Source: Tepidimicrobium sp. (GTDB taxonomy: Bacteria > Bacillota > Clostridia > Tissierellales > Tepidimicrobiaceae). From it: a stretch of DNA of 14,470 bases. Below are positions 7,000 to 13,809 of the stretch, piece after piece. Position 1 is the first letter of the stretch. Each line of letters opens with the position of its first letter. Below the pieces are notes generated by a model. That model was given only the letters and a program-made list of their open reading frames with translations. It made no database searches and was not told where the DNA came from. Made by a program: the position numbers and the translations under genes. Location: positions 1 through 14,470 of the forward strand of contig DUNJ01000049.1 of assembly GCA_012839395.1 (NCBI GenBank). Reading direction: 5' to 3'.

Positions 7000-7994
7000 T
7001 ATATGGTCAGGTACTTAAGGAAATTTTAATGGAATATGAAAAGAAAAGGGATAGGGCTAGGCGGGCTCAGAGCCTTAAAAGGGCTAAGGTTTATAGGAAG
7101 ATTCCAAGGATTAAGGCTATAGATGAGGAGATATGGCAAGCAGGGCTTTCCATGTCCAAGGCAATGGTTGTAAGTCCAGAGAATTATGAAAAGAATCTGA
7201 ATGAGATTAAAAATAAAATTGAGAAACTGAATATGGAAAAGGCCTACCTACTAACGGAAAACAATATTCCATTAGACTATTTGGATATAGAATACGAATG
7301 CGAAGTATGCAAGGATGAGGGTTATTTGGAAGATGGAACTCAGTGCAATTGCTTAAAACAGGCTCTTATCATGAGAGCCTACAGGATGTCCAATATCGAA
7401 AACATTCTAAGCAGAGAAAACTTTCAGACCTTTGATATAAATGTATTTCCCGATGAACCCTTTGGAGGGGAGGATATGACTCCTAGGGAAAACATGAAGA
7501 TTATATCGGGCATATGTGTGGATTTTATAAATAATTTTGATGATAAGAATGATGAAAATCTACTATTCTATGGAAGTACTGGATTGGGAAAGACATTTAT
7601 GTGTAATTGTATAGCTAAATCCTTATTAGATATGAATAAGATAGTAGTATATCAAACAGCTTTTACGATATTAGATATAATAGAGAAGCGGAGATTTGGA
7701 AAAGATGCAGACCGTTTTGAAGACTTTGAATACGACATATTATTCGATGCAGATCTTTTAATAATAGATGATCTAGGTACTGAATTATCCAACGCCTTTA
7801 CCAACGCGGAGATATTCAATATAGTGAATACTCGATTGCTCAATGGAACAAAAACCATAATATCTACTAATTTGACTCCTAAGGAGATATCTGAAACCTA
7901 TACGGACAGGGTGTTTTCGAGGATATTGGAAAAGTTTATCCCATTGAAATTCTACGGACCAGATATCAGATATTACAGGTGGGAGGCTAGGTAA
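6996..7994 (+). CDS. DnaC/DnaI-type helicase loader ATPase
   Basis: A 332-residue AAA+ ATPase that should load DnaB on single-stranded DNA. The N-terminal third is helical and basic, then comes a zinc-binding site made by Cys102, Cys105, Cys117 and Cys119, as in Bacillus DnaI. The ATPase core has Walker A GSTGLGKT at 193-200, Walker B LLIIDDLGTE with Asp258-Asp259, sensor 1 in TIISTNL and an arginine-finger stretch in DRVFSRIL. AGAGGGG at 6983-6988 inside the end of the upstream gene is the ribosome binding site, and ATGA overlap implies coupling with the DnaD-like protein. This is the last gene of the operon. Naming varies between dnaC (Escherichia coli style) and dnaI (Bacillus style), so no symbol is given. 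Confidence 0.92.
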   Translation: MIYGQVLKEILMEYEKKRDRARRAQSLKRAKVYRKIPRIKAIDEEIWQAGLSMSKAMVVSPENYEKNLNEIKNKIEKLNMEKAYLLTENNIPLDYLDIEYECEVCKDEGYLEDGTQCNCLKQALIMRAYRMSNIENILSRENFQTFDINVFPDEPFGGEDMTPRENMKIISGICVDFINNFDDKNDENLLFYGSTGLGKTFMCNCIAKSLLDMNKIVVYQTAFTILDIIEKRRFGKDADRFEDFEYDILFDADLLIIDDLGTELSNAFTNAEIFNIVNTRLLNGTKTIISTNLTPKEISETYTDRVFSRILEKFIPLKFYGPDIRYYRWEAR

Positions 7995-8036
7995 AAATAT
8001 ATATTAGGCACTAGTAAGGGAATGAGAGATTCACCC

Positions 8037-8065
8037 TTGATGATATGGCATCAGGATGGTATATT
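8037..8065 (+). promoter_or_regulatory. Probable promoter of the EIIC-like gene, with an overlapping small inverted repeat
   Basis: TTGATG (8037-8042, 4 of 6 to consensus) and TATATT (8060-8065, 5 of 6) are separated by 17 bases. TGATG at 8038-8042 and CATCA at 8049-8053 form a short inverted repeat across the -35 box, which could be an operator or chance. The rest of the 131-base gap after the loader gene shows an imperfect hairpin (AAGGG at 8016-8020, CCCTT at 8034-8038) without a T tract, so I do not call a terminator there. Confidence 0.45.
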
Positions 8066-8131
8066 TAGATGTATATTATATAGCGCATAGTTAAAAATAA
8101 TACAATAATTAGATGCAGAAGAGGTGTGAAG

Positions 8132-9151
8132 GTGGAAAACACAGGAAAAAACATAAGGGATTATTTTGTCAATATATTCAACGGTATGGCATTGGGATTA
8201 TTTTCCTCATTGCTTACAGGCCTTATAATTAAACAATTAGGGATCTTATTAAATATAGGTATGATGGTTAGGTTTGGGGAGGTTGCTCAAATGCTTATGG
8301 GCCCAGCTATAGGAGCAGGAGTTGCTCATAGCATAGGAGCGCCACCATTGGCTATATTTGCTTCGGTTGTAACTGGGGCAATAGGTGCAGGAACCATTAT
8401 AGATAGCGGTGGGGCCATATCTATTCAGGCAGGAGAGCCGGTGGGGGCCTTTGTTGCAGCGCTAGCAGGGGCAGAACTTGCCAAAAGGATAGGCGGTAGG
8501 ACCAAAGTGGATATCGTTTTGGTGCCATTATCTACCATACTGATTGGGGGGTTAGCAGGAAATTATGTGGGACCTATTATAAGTTCCTTTATGACGGCAG
8601 TGGGCAATGTCATCAATAGGGCTACTGAATTACAGCCTATTCCTATGGGCATAATAGTATCGACATTGATGGGAATTGTATTGACCTTGCCGATTAGTAG
8701 TGCTGCTTTGGCTATATCCTTAGGGCTTAGCGGATTAGCTGCAGGGGCTAGTACAGTAGGTTGTGCTGCGCAGATGATAGGGTTTGCCGTATCGTCTTAT
8801 AGGGAGAACGGGATTGGGGGATTTATAGCTCAGGGGATAGGAACGTCCATGTTACAAATTCCCAATATAATAAAAAAACCCAAGATATGGATAGCTCCAA
8901 CACTTACATCCGCCATCTTAGGCCCTATATCCACTACATTGTTCAAGATGGAAAGCAATATGGTGGGAGCTGGTATGGGAACTAGTGGGCTGGTAGGCCA
9001 ATTTGCAGTAATTGAAACCATGGGGGCTACGCCTTGGACACTGATCAGCATCATATTGTTACATTTTATATTGCCAGGTCTTATCTCATTAATTATATCT
9101 GAGTGGATGAGAAATAGGGGTTATATAGAGCTTGGAGATATGGAGTTGTAG
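8132..9151 (+). CDS. PTS EIIC-like integral membrane protein (PTS_EIIC_2 type), orphan
   Basis: A 339-residue protein rich in Gly, Ala, Ile and Leu with about eight to ten membrane segments and almost no long soluble loops. Stretches such as RFGEVAQMLMGPAIGAGVAH, AGEPVGAFVAALAGAELAKR and GMGTSGLVGQFAVIETMG resemble the EIIC family (PTS_EIIC_2) that includes sugar-permease-like proteins and, as I recall, the PfoR-type regulators of Clostridium. EIIC subunits form the membrane channel of phosphotransferase systems, but no EIIA, EIIB, HPr-like or sugar-catabolic gene lies nearby, so the substrate and even transport are unknown. I place the start at GTG 8132, which has GAGGTG at 8121-8126 five bases upstream; a GTG at 8126 lies within that site. 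It appears to be its own transcription unit between the dnaB operon and serS. Confidence 0.8.
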   Translation: MENTGKNIRDYFVNIFNGMALGLFSSLLTGLIIKQLGILLNIGMMVRFGEVAQMLMGPAIGAGVAHSIGAPPLAIFASVVTGAIGAGTIIDSGGAISIQAGEPVGAFVAALAGAELAKRIGGRTKVDIVLVPLSTILIGGLAGNYVGPIISSFMTAVGNVINRATELQPIPMGIIVSTLMGIVLTLPISSAALAISLGLSGLAAGASTVGCAAQMIGFAVSSYRENGIGGFIAQGIGTSMLQIPNIIKKPKIWIAPTLTSAILGPISTTLFKMESNMVGAGMGTSGLVGQFAVIETMGATPWTLISIILLHFILPGLISLIISEWMRNRGYIELGDMEL

Positions 9152-9166
9152 AATATGCTGGATAAA

Positions 9167-9195
9167 TTGATATTTTACTAGAATTATGATATACT
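9167..9195 (+). promoter_or_regulatory. Sigma-A type promoter of serS with extended -10
   Basis: TTGATA (9167-9172) and TATACT (9190-9195), each 5 of 6 to consensus, are 17 bases apart, and a TG at 9187-9188 gives an extended -10 element. The -35 lies 16 bases past the stop codon of the EIIC-like gene, and the T-box leader begins about 20 bases downstream. Confidence 0.8.
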
Positions 9196-9214
9196 ACTTA
9201 TTAAATTTTAAATA

Positions 9215-9399
9215 TCAGCTATGAGGGGAACTAGTAGGTAGTCAAACCTTTTAAGAGAGCCAATGGGTGGTGTAAATTGGTAAGGTTTACTATTGAATCC
9301 AACCCGGAGCTTTTAAGCGATCTGAGGGAACCATAAGGTTAACTAGGGTGGCAACGCGGGAATACTCTCGTCCCTAATAATTGGGAACGGGGGTTTTTT
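9215..9399 (+). promoter_or_regulatory. Serine-specific T-box leader of serS
   Basis: This leader RNA senses uncharged tRNA-Ser and decides whether transcription goes on into serS. Stem I begins near AGCT 9217-9220, which can pair with AGCT 9308-9311. It contains the conserved AGAGAG (9254-9259) and a specifier TCC at 9298-9300 in GAATCCAAC, read by a GGA anticodon. The T-box AGGGTGGCAACGCGGG (9345-9360) holds the bulge TGGC (9349-9352), complementary to a 3' GCCA end, i.e. the G73 discriminator of tRNA-Ser. The antiterminator pairs AGGG 9345-9348 with CCCT 9372-9375. The competing terminator pairs 9365-9374 with 9383-9393 (one bulge, G-U pairs) and ends in six Ts at 9394-9399. Without serine-charged tRNA shortage the terminator wins. 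Confidence 0.93.
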
Positions 9400-9431
9400 A
9401 TTTAGGAAAAATGGATATAGGAGGTAGAGAG

Positions 9432-10706
9432 ATGTTAGATATTAGGCGAATAAGGAAGGAGCCGGAAAAGGTAATAGCAGCCCTAAATAAACGCCATGGA
9501 GATTTTCCAATCGACAAGGTATTAGAGTTGGATGAACAGAGGAGAAGCATGTTAACTCAGGTAGAGGAGATGAAGGCTAGACAGAATTCGGTGTCTAAGG
9601 AGATTCCAAAACTGAAAAAAGAAGGCAAGGATACGGAATCCCTATTGGTAGAGATGAGGGAATTATCCGCTAATATTAAGAGCTTAGACATGGAAGTGAA
9701 GGAAATAGATGTTAAATTGAAGAATTATTTACTCAACATCCCAAATACTCCCCACGAGTCAGTAGTGGAGGGAAAAACTGATGAAGATAATGTAGAGGTA
9801 AGAAGATGGAAGGAACCTACCCAATTTAGTTTTGAACCGGATGCCCATTGGGATGTAGGAGCCAAATTAGATATATTGGATTTTGAAAGGGCTTCTAAAT
9901 TGACGGGGGCTAGATTTACCCTATTTAAGGGAGCTGGTGCATTACTTGAAAGAGCTTTAATCAATTTTATGATAGATCTTCATGTGGTGGAACATGGATA
10001 TGAGGAGATAAATACACCCTTTATGGTAAATAGGGATAGTATGATCGGTACTGGACAATTGCCCAAATTTGAGGAGGATATGTTCCATATACCAAGTAAG
10101 GATTACTTCTTAATTCCTACTGCAGAGGTACCTCTTACCAATATGTATAGAAATGAAATATTGGATGAAGATATGTTGCCAGCTTATTATGTTGGATATT
10201 CTCCATGCTTCAGACAAGAAGCGGGATCTGCTGGAAGGGATACTAGGGGACTTATTAGAAACCATCAATTTGATAAGGTGGAGCTGGTAAAATTCTCACT
10301 ACCGGAGAACTCCTATGACGAATTGGAAAAGCTTACGAGGAATGCAGAAGAAATATTGAAAAGGTTAGAACTGCCTTATAGGGTAGCCATGTTGAGTACA
10401 GGGGATTTAGGATTTGCCTCAGCCAAGACTTATGATTTAGAAGTTTGGATGCCTAGCTATGGTAGATATGTAGAGATCTCATCCTGCAGTAACTTTGAAG
10501 ATTATCAGGCCAGGAGAGCCAATATTAGGTTTAGAAGAAAGGATACCAATAGGGTAGAATTTGCCCATACGTTAAATGGCTCAGGCTTGGCGGTTGGTAG
10601 AACTCTAGCTGCTATATTGGAAAATTACCAGCAGGAAGACGGTTCCGTTATAATTCCTGAGGCGCTCCACCCATATACTAGGGGCTTAAAAAAGATAACA
10701 AAATAG
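9432..10706 (+). CDS. serS: Seryl-tRNA synthetase
   Basis: A 424-residue class II aminoacyl-tRNA synthetase, close to the usual length, that charges tRNA-Ser with serine. Residues about 30-100 form the long helical arm (coiled coil) that grips the tRNA variable arm: MLTQVEEMKARQNSVSKEI and the helix ending near 98. The catalytic core has motif 2 in SPCFRQEAGSAGRDTRGL with Arg261 and Glu263, and motif 3 in GSGLAVGRTLAAI with Arg390. HTLNGSGLA is typical of bacterial SerRS. The start is ATG 9432, with AGGAGG at 9419-9424 seven bases away. An upstream in-frame TTG at 9381 would start inside the T-box terminator and is rejected. Expression is governed by the T-box leader before it; a 45-base palindrome follows the stop. 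Confidence 0.97.
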   Translation: MLDIRRIRKEPEKVIAALNKRHGDFPIDKVLELDEQRRSMLTQVEEMKARQNSVSKEIPKLKKEGKDTESLLVEMRELSANIKSLDMEVKEIDVKLKNYLLNIPNTPHESVVEGKTDEDNVEVRRWKEPTQFSFEPDAHWDVGAKLDILDFERASKLTGARFTLFKGAGALLERALINFMIDLHVVEHGYEEINTPFMVNRDSMIGTGQLPKFEEDMFHIPSKDYFLIPTAEVPLTNMYRNEILDEDMLPAYYVGYSPCFRQEAGSAGRDTRGLIRNHQFDKVELVKFSLPENSYDELEKLTRNAEEILKRLELPYRVAMLSTGDLGFASAKTYDLEVWMPSYGRYVEISSCSNFEDYQARRANIRFRRKDTNRVEFAHTLNGSGLAVGRTLAAILENYQQEDGSVIIPEALHPYTRGLKKITK

Positions 10707-10718
10707 AAACATACGCCT

Positions 10719-10763
10719 AATAACTATACAAAACGGTGCCTGGCATCGTTTTGTATAGTTATT
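10719..10763 (+). repeat. 45-nt near-perfect palindrome after serS (terminator-like or REP/MITE-like)
   Basis: The 22-base arms 10719-10740 and 10742-10763 pair at 21 positions by Watson-Crick rules and at one (10736 with 10746) as G-U, around a single central T at 10741. The core is GGTGCCTGGCATC. It starts 12 bases after the serS stop and could end serS transcription, but its 3' side (TTATTGTATATTTAATAAT) lacks a clean T run. I recall GGTGCC-x-GGCACC-like cores as dispersed palindromes in Firmicutes, so a mobile or repeated element is also possible; this cannot be decided from one copy. Confidence 0.7.
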
Positions 10764-10835
10764 GTATATTTAATAATATTTTTGTCCAATATCGATATAA
10801 ATATAGTATAGCGAAATCTAGGAGGTAGGGATATA

Positions 10836-12326
10836 TTGAGAAGGCATAGAAAGCTATACGTTATATCGATACTAATATTTATATTATTCATAGCCGGTTG
10901 TAAAGAAGTAGGAGAACCCCCAACCCTTATAGTAGATGATTATAACGGCATAGATCTAGATGGAATCAATCACTATAGCATTGAAGTGGATTTTGACCCC
11001 GTTGATAAATCTTATGTAGCTAAGCAGGAGGTAATATATGTAAACAACACTGGAGAGGAATTGGATAGGATATACTTTCATGTATATCCCAACGCCTATA
11101 GCTCCATAGAGACTGCCCCTATACTATTTGATATGGCTAATATATCGAAGGAAGAATATGATGTTGGACATGTACGAATAGATAAAGTAAGGGTGGATGG
11201 GAAGAATGTGGACTTTGTTCTAGAAGGTAAGGGAAGCACCATATTGAGGTTAGAGCCTAAGGGGGTGTTAAAGCCCAATGAAAGGATATACATATACTTT
11301 AAATATACAGTGGATCTACCTCGGAACATAGATAGATTTGGATATGGAGATGAGGTGTTCAATTTTGGCAATTGGTATCCGATAGCCTGTGTATACGATG
11401 AAAAGGGGTGGAATTTGGATCCTTATTATAGCATAGGGGATCCTTTTTATAGCGATATAGCTAACTATGACGTAACTATTAAAACGTCTAAAGATATGGA
11501 GGTAGCCTCTACCGGGAAAATCATATCTAAAAAAGCTAAAGGGGATAAACTGATATACACTATTGAGAGTAGGTTAACTAGGGACTTTGCTTGGGTGGCT
11601 AGCTCCAATTTCTTAGTAAATGAATTAGAAGTGGAAGGAACAATTGTCAAGCTGTACTCTATGGAAGATGATTTAGATATGGTGGATTTTGCATTGCAGG
11701 TGGGAGCGGATAGCATAGATATATTTAACAGGGTATTTGGCAAATATCCATATGGGCAGTATTCCATAGTGATGACGGAATTCCCAACGGGTATGGAGTA
11801 TCCCAATGTAGTGTTTATAAATAAGGATTATTTTAATCCATATTATAAAGAAGCTTTGGAGCAGGTAATAGTGCATGAAACGGCTCACCAATGGTGGTAT
11901 GGAGTGGTGGGAAATGATCAGATCGATGAAGCTTGGTTAGATGAAGCATTGGCTAGCTATTCAGAGGTAATATATATGGCTAATAAATATGGAGATCAAA
12001 GGGCTAGGGATTATTATGAATACAATTTCCAAATACCCTATGATCAGGTTAAAGCTCATTCAATTGAAGCAGGTGTAGTAAATAAACCGTTGGATCAGTT
12101 TGAAGGCTGGAAGGATTATGGTTTTTTAGTATATATAAAGGGCGCTGTGTTCATAGATACAATAGGGGAGAAATTTGGTATGGAAGTACTATACGACATT
12201 TTAAATAGATACTATAGTATATATAGATTCCGTCATGGGACCACAGAGGATTTTTTGAGGATCTGTCAGGAGGTAACAGGTACATCCTTTGAGGGGAAGG
12301 CTAATAGATGGCTTTATAATAGATAA
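10836..12326 (+). CDS. M1-family (aminopeptidase N-like) zinc metallopeptidase, lipoprotein
   Basis: A 496-residue protein predicted to be anchored outside the cell membrane: a basic start (MRRHRK), a hydrophobic segment and the lipobox IAGC with Cys22. An N-terminal beta domain (about 40-230) contains YSIEVDFDP and YHVYPN-like stretches seen in M1 enzymes. The catalytic domain has GMEYP at 319-323 in place of the GAMEN substrate motif, zinc site HETAH at 347-351 with Glu370 as third ligand (HExxH-18-E), catalytic Glu348, and Tyr433 in VYIKG as the likely transition-state tyrosine. It lacks the large C-terminal domain of full-size aminopeptidase N, as is common for short bacterial members. 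The start is TTG 10836, with AGGAGG at 10820-10825 ten bases ahead. It looks like a single-gene unit; no strong promoter was found in 10764-10819. Peptide scavenging is inference. Confidence 0.92.
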   Translation: MRRHRKLYVISILIFILFIAGCKEVGEPPTLIVDDYNGIDLDGINHYSIEVDFDPVDKSYVAKQEVIYVNNTGEELDRIYFHVYPNAYSSIETAPILFDMANISKEEYDVGHVRIDKVRVDGKNVDFVLEGKGSTILRLEPKGVLKPNERIYIYFKYTVDLPRNIDRFGYGDEVFNFGNWYPIACVYDEKGWNLDPYYSIGDPFYSDIANYDVTIKTSKDMEVASTGKIISKKAKGDKLIYTIESRLTRDFAWVASSNFLVNELEVEGTIVKLYSMEDDLDMVDFALQVGADSIDIFNRVFGKYPYGQYSIVMTEFPTGMEYPNVVFINKDYFNPYYKEALEQVIVHETAHQWWYGVVGNDQIDEAWLDEALASYSEVIYMANKYGDQRARDYYEYNFQIPYDQVKAHSIEAGVVNKPLDQFEGWKDYGFLVYIKGAVFIDTIGEKFGMEVLYDILNRYYSIYRFRHGTTEDFLRICQEVTGTSFEGKANRWLYNR

Positions 12327-12380
12327 AAGGGGCTGTGGCGAAACTAGTTAACTAGTTTCCGCCACAGCCCCTTTATTTTA
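12326..12380 (+). terminator. Long hairpin, probably a two-way terminator between convergent genes
   Basis: Arms 12326-12349 and 12350-12374 pair almost fully with one extra C on the right side. The outer part is AAAGGGGCTGTGGCG with CGCCACAGCCCCTTT; the inner part is the perfect palindrome GAAACTAGTTAACTAGTTTC (12340-12359). T-rich ends stand on both sides (TTTATTTTA on +, TTTTATC on -). It starts at the stop of the peptidase gene and ends 3 bases before the stop of the small - strand gene, so it can serve both. GGGGCTGTxxC...GxxACAGCCCC palindromes recur in clostridial genomes as I recall, so this may be a repeated element used as terminator. Confidence 0.85.
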
Positions 12381-12491
12381 ATATCGTTTACCGCCAAATC
12401 CGCCAAATAAAATTACTAGGAGCAGGAAGAAGAATAATAAGCTAGAATCATCTCCATCCCAAAAACCGCCTCTTCTTTTTAAATCTGTCAT
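12378..12491 (-). CDS. Small hydrophobic protein, 37 residues
   Basis: A short gene on the opposite strand, easily missed by length cut-offs. It starts at ATG (12491 to 12489) with a perfect AGGAGG (complement at 12499-12504) seven bases away and ends at TAA (12380 to 12378). The protein begins MTDLKRRGGFWDGDDSS, then has a single membrane-like run LLFFFLLLVILF and ends GGFGGKRY. A charged Gly/Asp-rich head, one short membrane helix and a Gly-rich, aromatic tail resemble the many small membrane or spore-associated proteins of Firmicutes (for example the YjcZ type), but I do not recognise the family and do not assign a function. It converges on the peptidase gene and shares the hairpin between them. 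No clear promoter is seen upstream of it (12505-12600 is AT-rich). Confidence 0.75.
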   Translation of the reverse strand: MTDLKRRGGFWDGDDSSLLFFFLLLVILFGGFGGKRY

Positions 12492-12621
12492 ATTGAAACC
12501 TCCTCTTTAATATGCTATATTTAGTCTAATATATTATATAGATATGGGACAATATTTGTTACTAAATGCAAAGATTAGCGATATAAGTTTATAATAGATT
12601 AAAGTTTGGGGGATGAAGGCC

Positions 12622-13809
12622 ATGTGGCGAAGGTATGTTAGAGGAATTATAGTATTCTTGTTGTGTTTTTTAGCAATAGGATCTGCTGTATTTGCCGATG
12701 TAGGAATAGAGGATGAGGTATCGGCATACTTAATAGGCGATTATGAAACGGGGGAAATATTGGAGGAATATAATATACATAGGCCCATGGAAGTGGCTAG
12801 CATTAGTAAGCTAATGTCATATTTGATAATAATGGATCATATTAATATGGGGGACGTTTCATTAGAGGACAGCATATATATAGATAAGGATATAGCTGAG
12901 ATAGAGGGTTCTAGCCTCGAATTGGAAGTAGGGGAACTGTTTACTCTTGAAGAATTGTTAAAAGCGGCTATGGTGGTATCGGCAAATGATGCAACCTACG
13001 CCTTGGCAAAATATATAGCAGGTACGGAGGAATCCTTTGTAATGATGATGAATGCTAAGGCCAAAGAATTAGGATTAAGCCATAGCATCTACTTTAACTC
13101 CACGGGATTGCCCTACGGTGAGTTGCAAAACAAGATGACCACAGAGGATATATTTCTATTATCAAAACATATATTGGATAGATATCCGGAAACCCTTTCC
13201 ATAACTGCTATTCCATTCATAGAGGTACCGAGTAGGAATTATAGCAAGGAAAATACCAATCCTTTATTGGGGAAGATAGAAGGAGTTGATGGGCTTAAAA
13301 CAGGTTTTACCGATAGGGCGGGCCATTGCCTGGTATCCACTTTAATGGTAGGATCCTCCTCAAAAGATGGAGGCTTTAGATTGATTGGAATCGTTATGGG
13401 AACTGAAAGCGAAGAGAAGAGGGAGGAATTAAGCAGTAGGCTAATGCATTACGGTATAAATAATTATTATAAAAGGGTATTTGCTAATAGGGAGAAACCA
13501 GTGGATAAAATAGGTATTCCCCAGAGTAAAGAGGGGGTAATAGAGGTCTATCCCATAAAGGATTACAGCAAGGTAGTTAGATATGACGATAAAATAGAGG
13601 TGGATATGCTAATCGACAAAAATATACAGCTTCCGTTAAGGGAGGGTGATGGGATTGGTAGGCTGGTGGTATCAATAAATGGAGAAGTATTGGAAGAGAT
13701 AGATCTCATAGTTCATAAGGATATAGACAAAGAGGGATTTTTTCTATGGATAATTAGAAATATAGGGAAATTATTATTTAAGCTCTTAAAATTGGTACAA
13801 AGCAATTGA
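12622..13809 (+). CDS. D-alanyl-D-alanine carboxypeptidase (PBP5/DacF type)
   Basis: A 395-residue exported serine peptidase of the S11 family, which trims the terminal D-Ala from peptidoglycan stem peptides. A signal peptide (MWRRYVRG, hydrophobic run, AVFA before DVGIED) is followed by the penicillin-binding domain with SISK at 60-63 (Ser60, Lys63), SAN at 120-122 and KTG at 226-228, all intact. A PBP5-type C-terminal domain follows (about 275-365). The end (FFLWIIRNIGKLLFKLLKLV) is an amphipathic membrane anchor typical of this family. I chose ATG 12622 because GGGGG at 12608-12612 lies nine bases before it; the in-frame ATG at 12613 would have that site directly against it. A TATAAT stands at 12590-12595 without a good -35. 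Whether it is the vegetative DacA or a sporulation DacB/DacF form cannot be told. Its stop codon lies within the next promoter's -35 box. Confidence 0.93.
   Translation: MWRRYVRGIIVFLLCFLAIGSAVFADVGIEDEVSAYLIGDYETGEILEEYNIHRPMEVASISKLMSYLIIMDHINMGDVSLEDSIYIDKDIAEIEGSSLELEVGELFTLEELLKAAMVVSANDATYALAKYIAGTEESFVMMMNAKAKELGLSHSIYFNSTGLPYGELQNKMTTEDIFLLSKHILDRYPETLSITAIPFIEVPSRNYSKENTNPLLGKIEGVDGLKTGFTDRAGHCLVSTLMVGSSSKDGGFRLIGIVMGTESEEKREELSSRLMHYGINNYYKRVFANREKPVDKIGIPQSKEGVIEVYPIKDYSKVVRYDDKIEVDMLIDKNIQLPLREGDGIGRLVVSINGEVLEEIDLIVHKDIDKEGFFLWIIRNIGKLLFKLLKLVQSN

Noticed and set aside
9381..9431. TTG at 9381 as an extended serS start
   Set aside because: It lies inside the T-box terminator and has no ribosome binding site; ATG 9432 has AGGAGG seven bases away and fits the SerRS N-terminus.
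11465..11806. 113-codon open frame on the - strand inside the M1 peptidase gene
   Set aside because: It is opposite conserved catalytic-domain coding sequence and resembles no family; I treat it as a shadow frame.
12505..12600. Divergent promoter pair for the small gene and the carboxypeptidase gene, including sporulation sigma sites
   Set aside because: There is a TATAAT at 12590-12595 but no convincing -35 at 16-18 bases on either strand, and no good match to sigma-E, F, G or K patterns, so I list no promoter.
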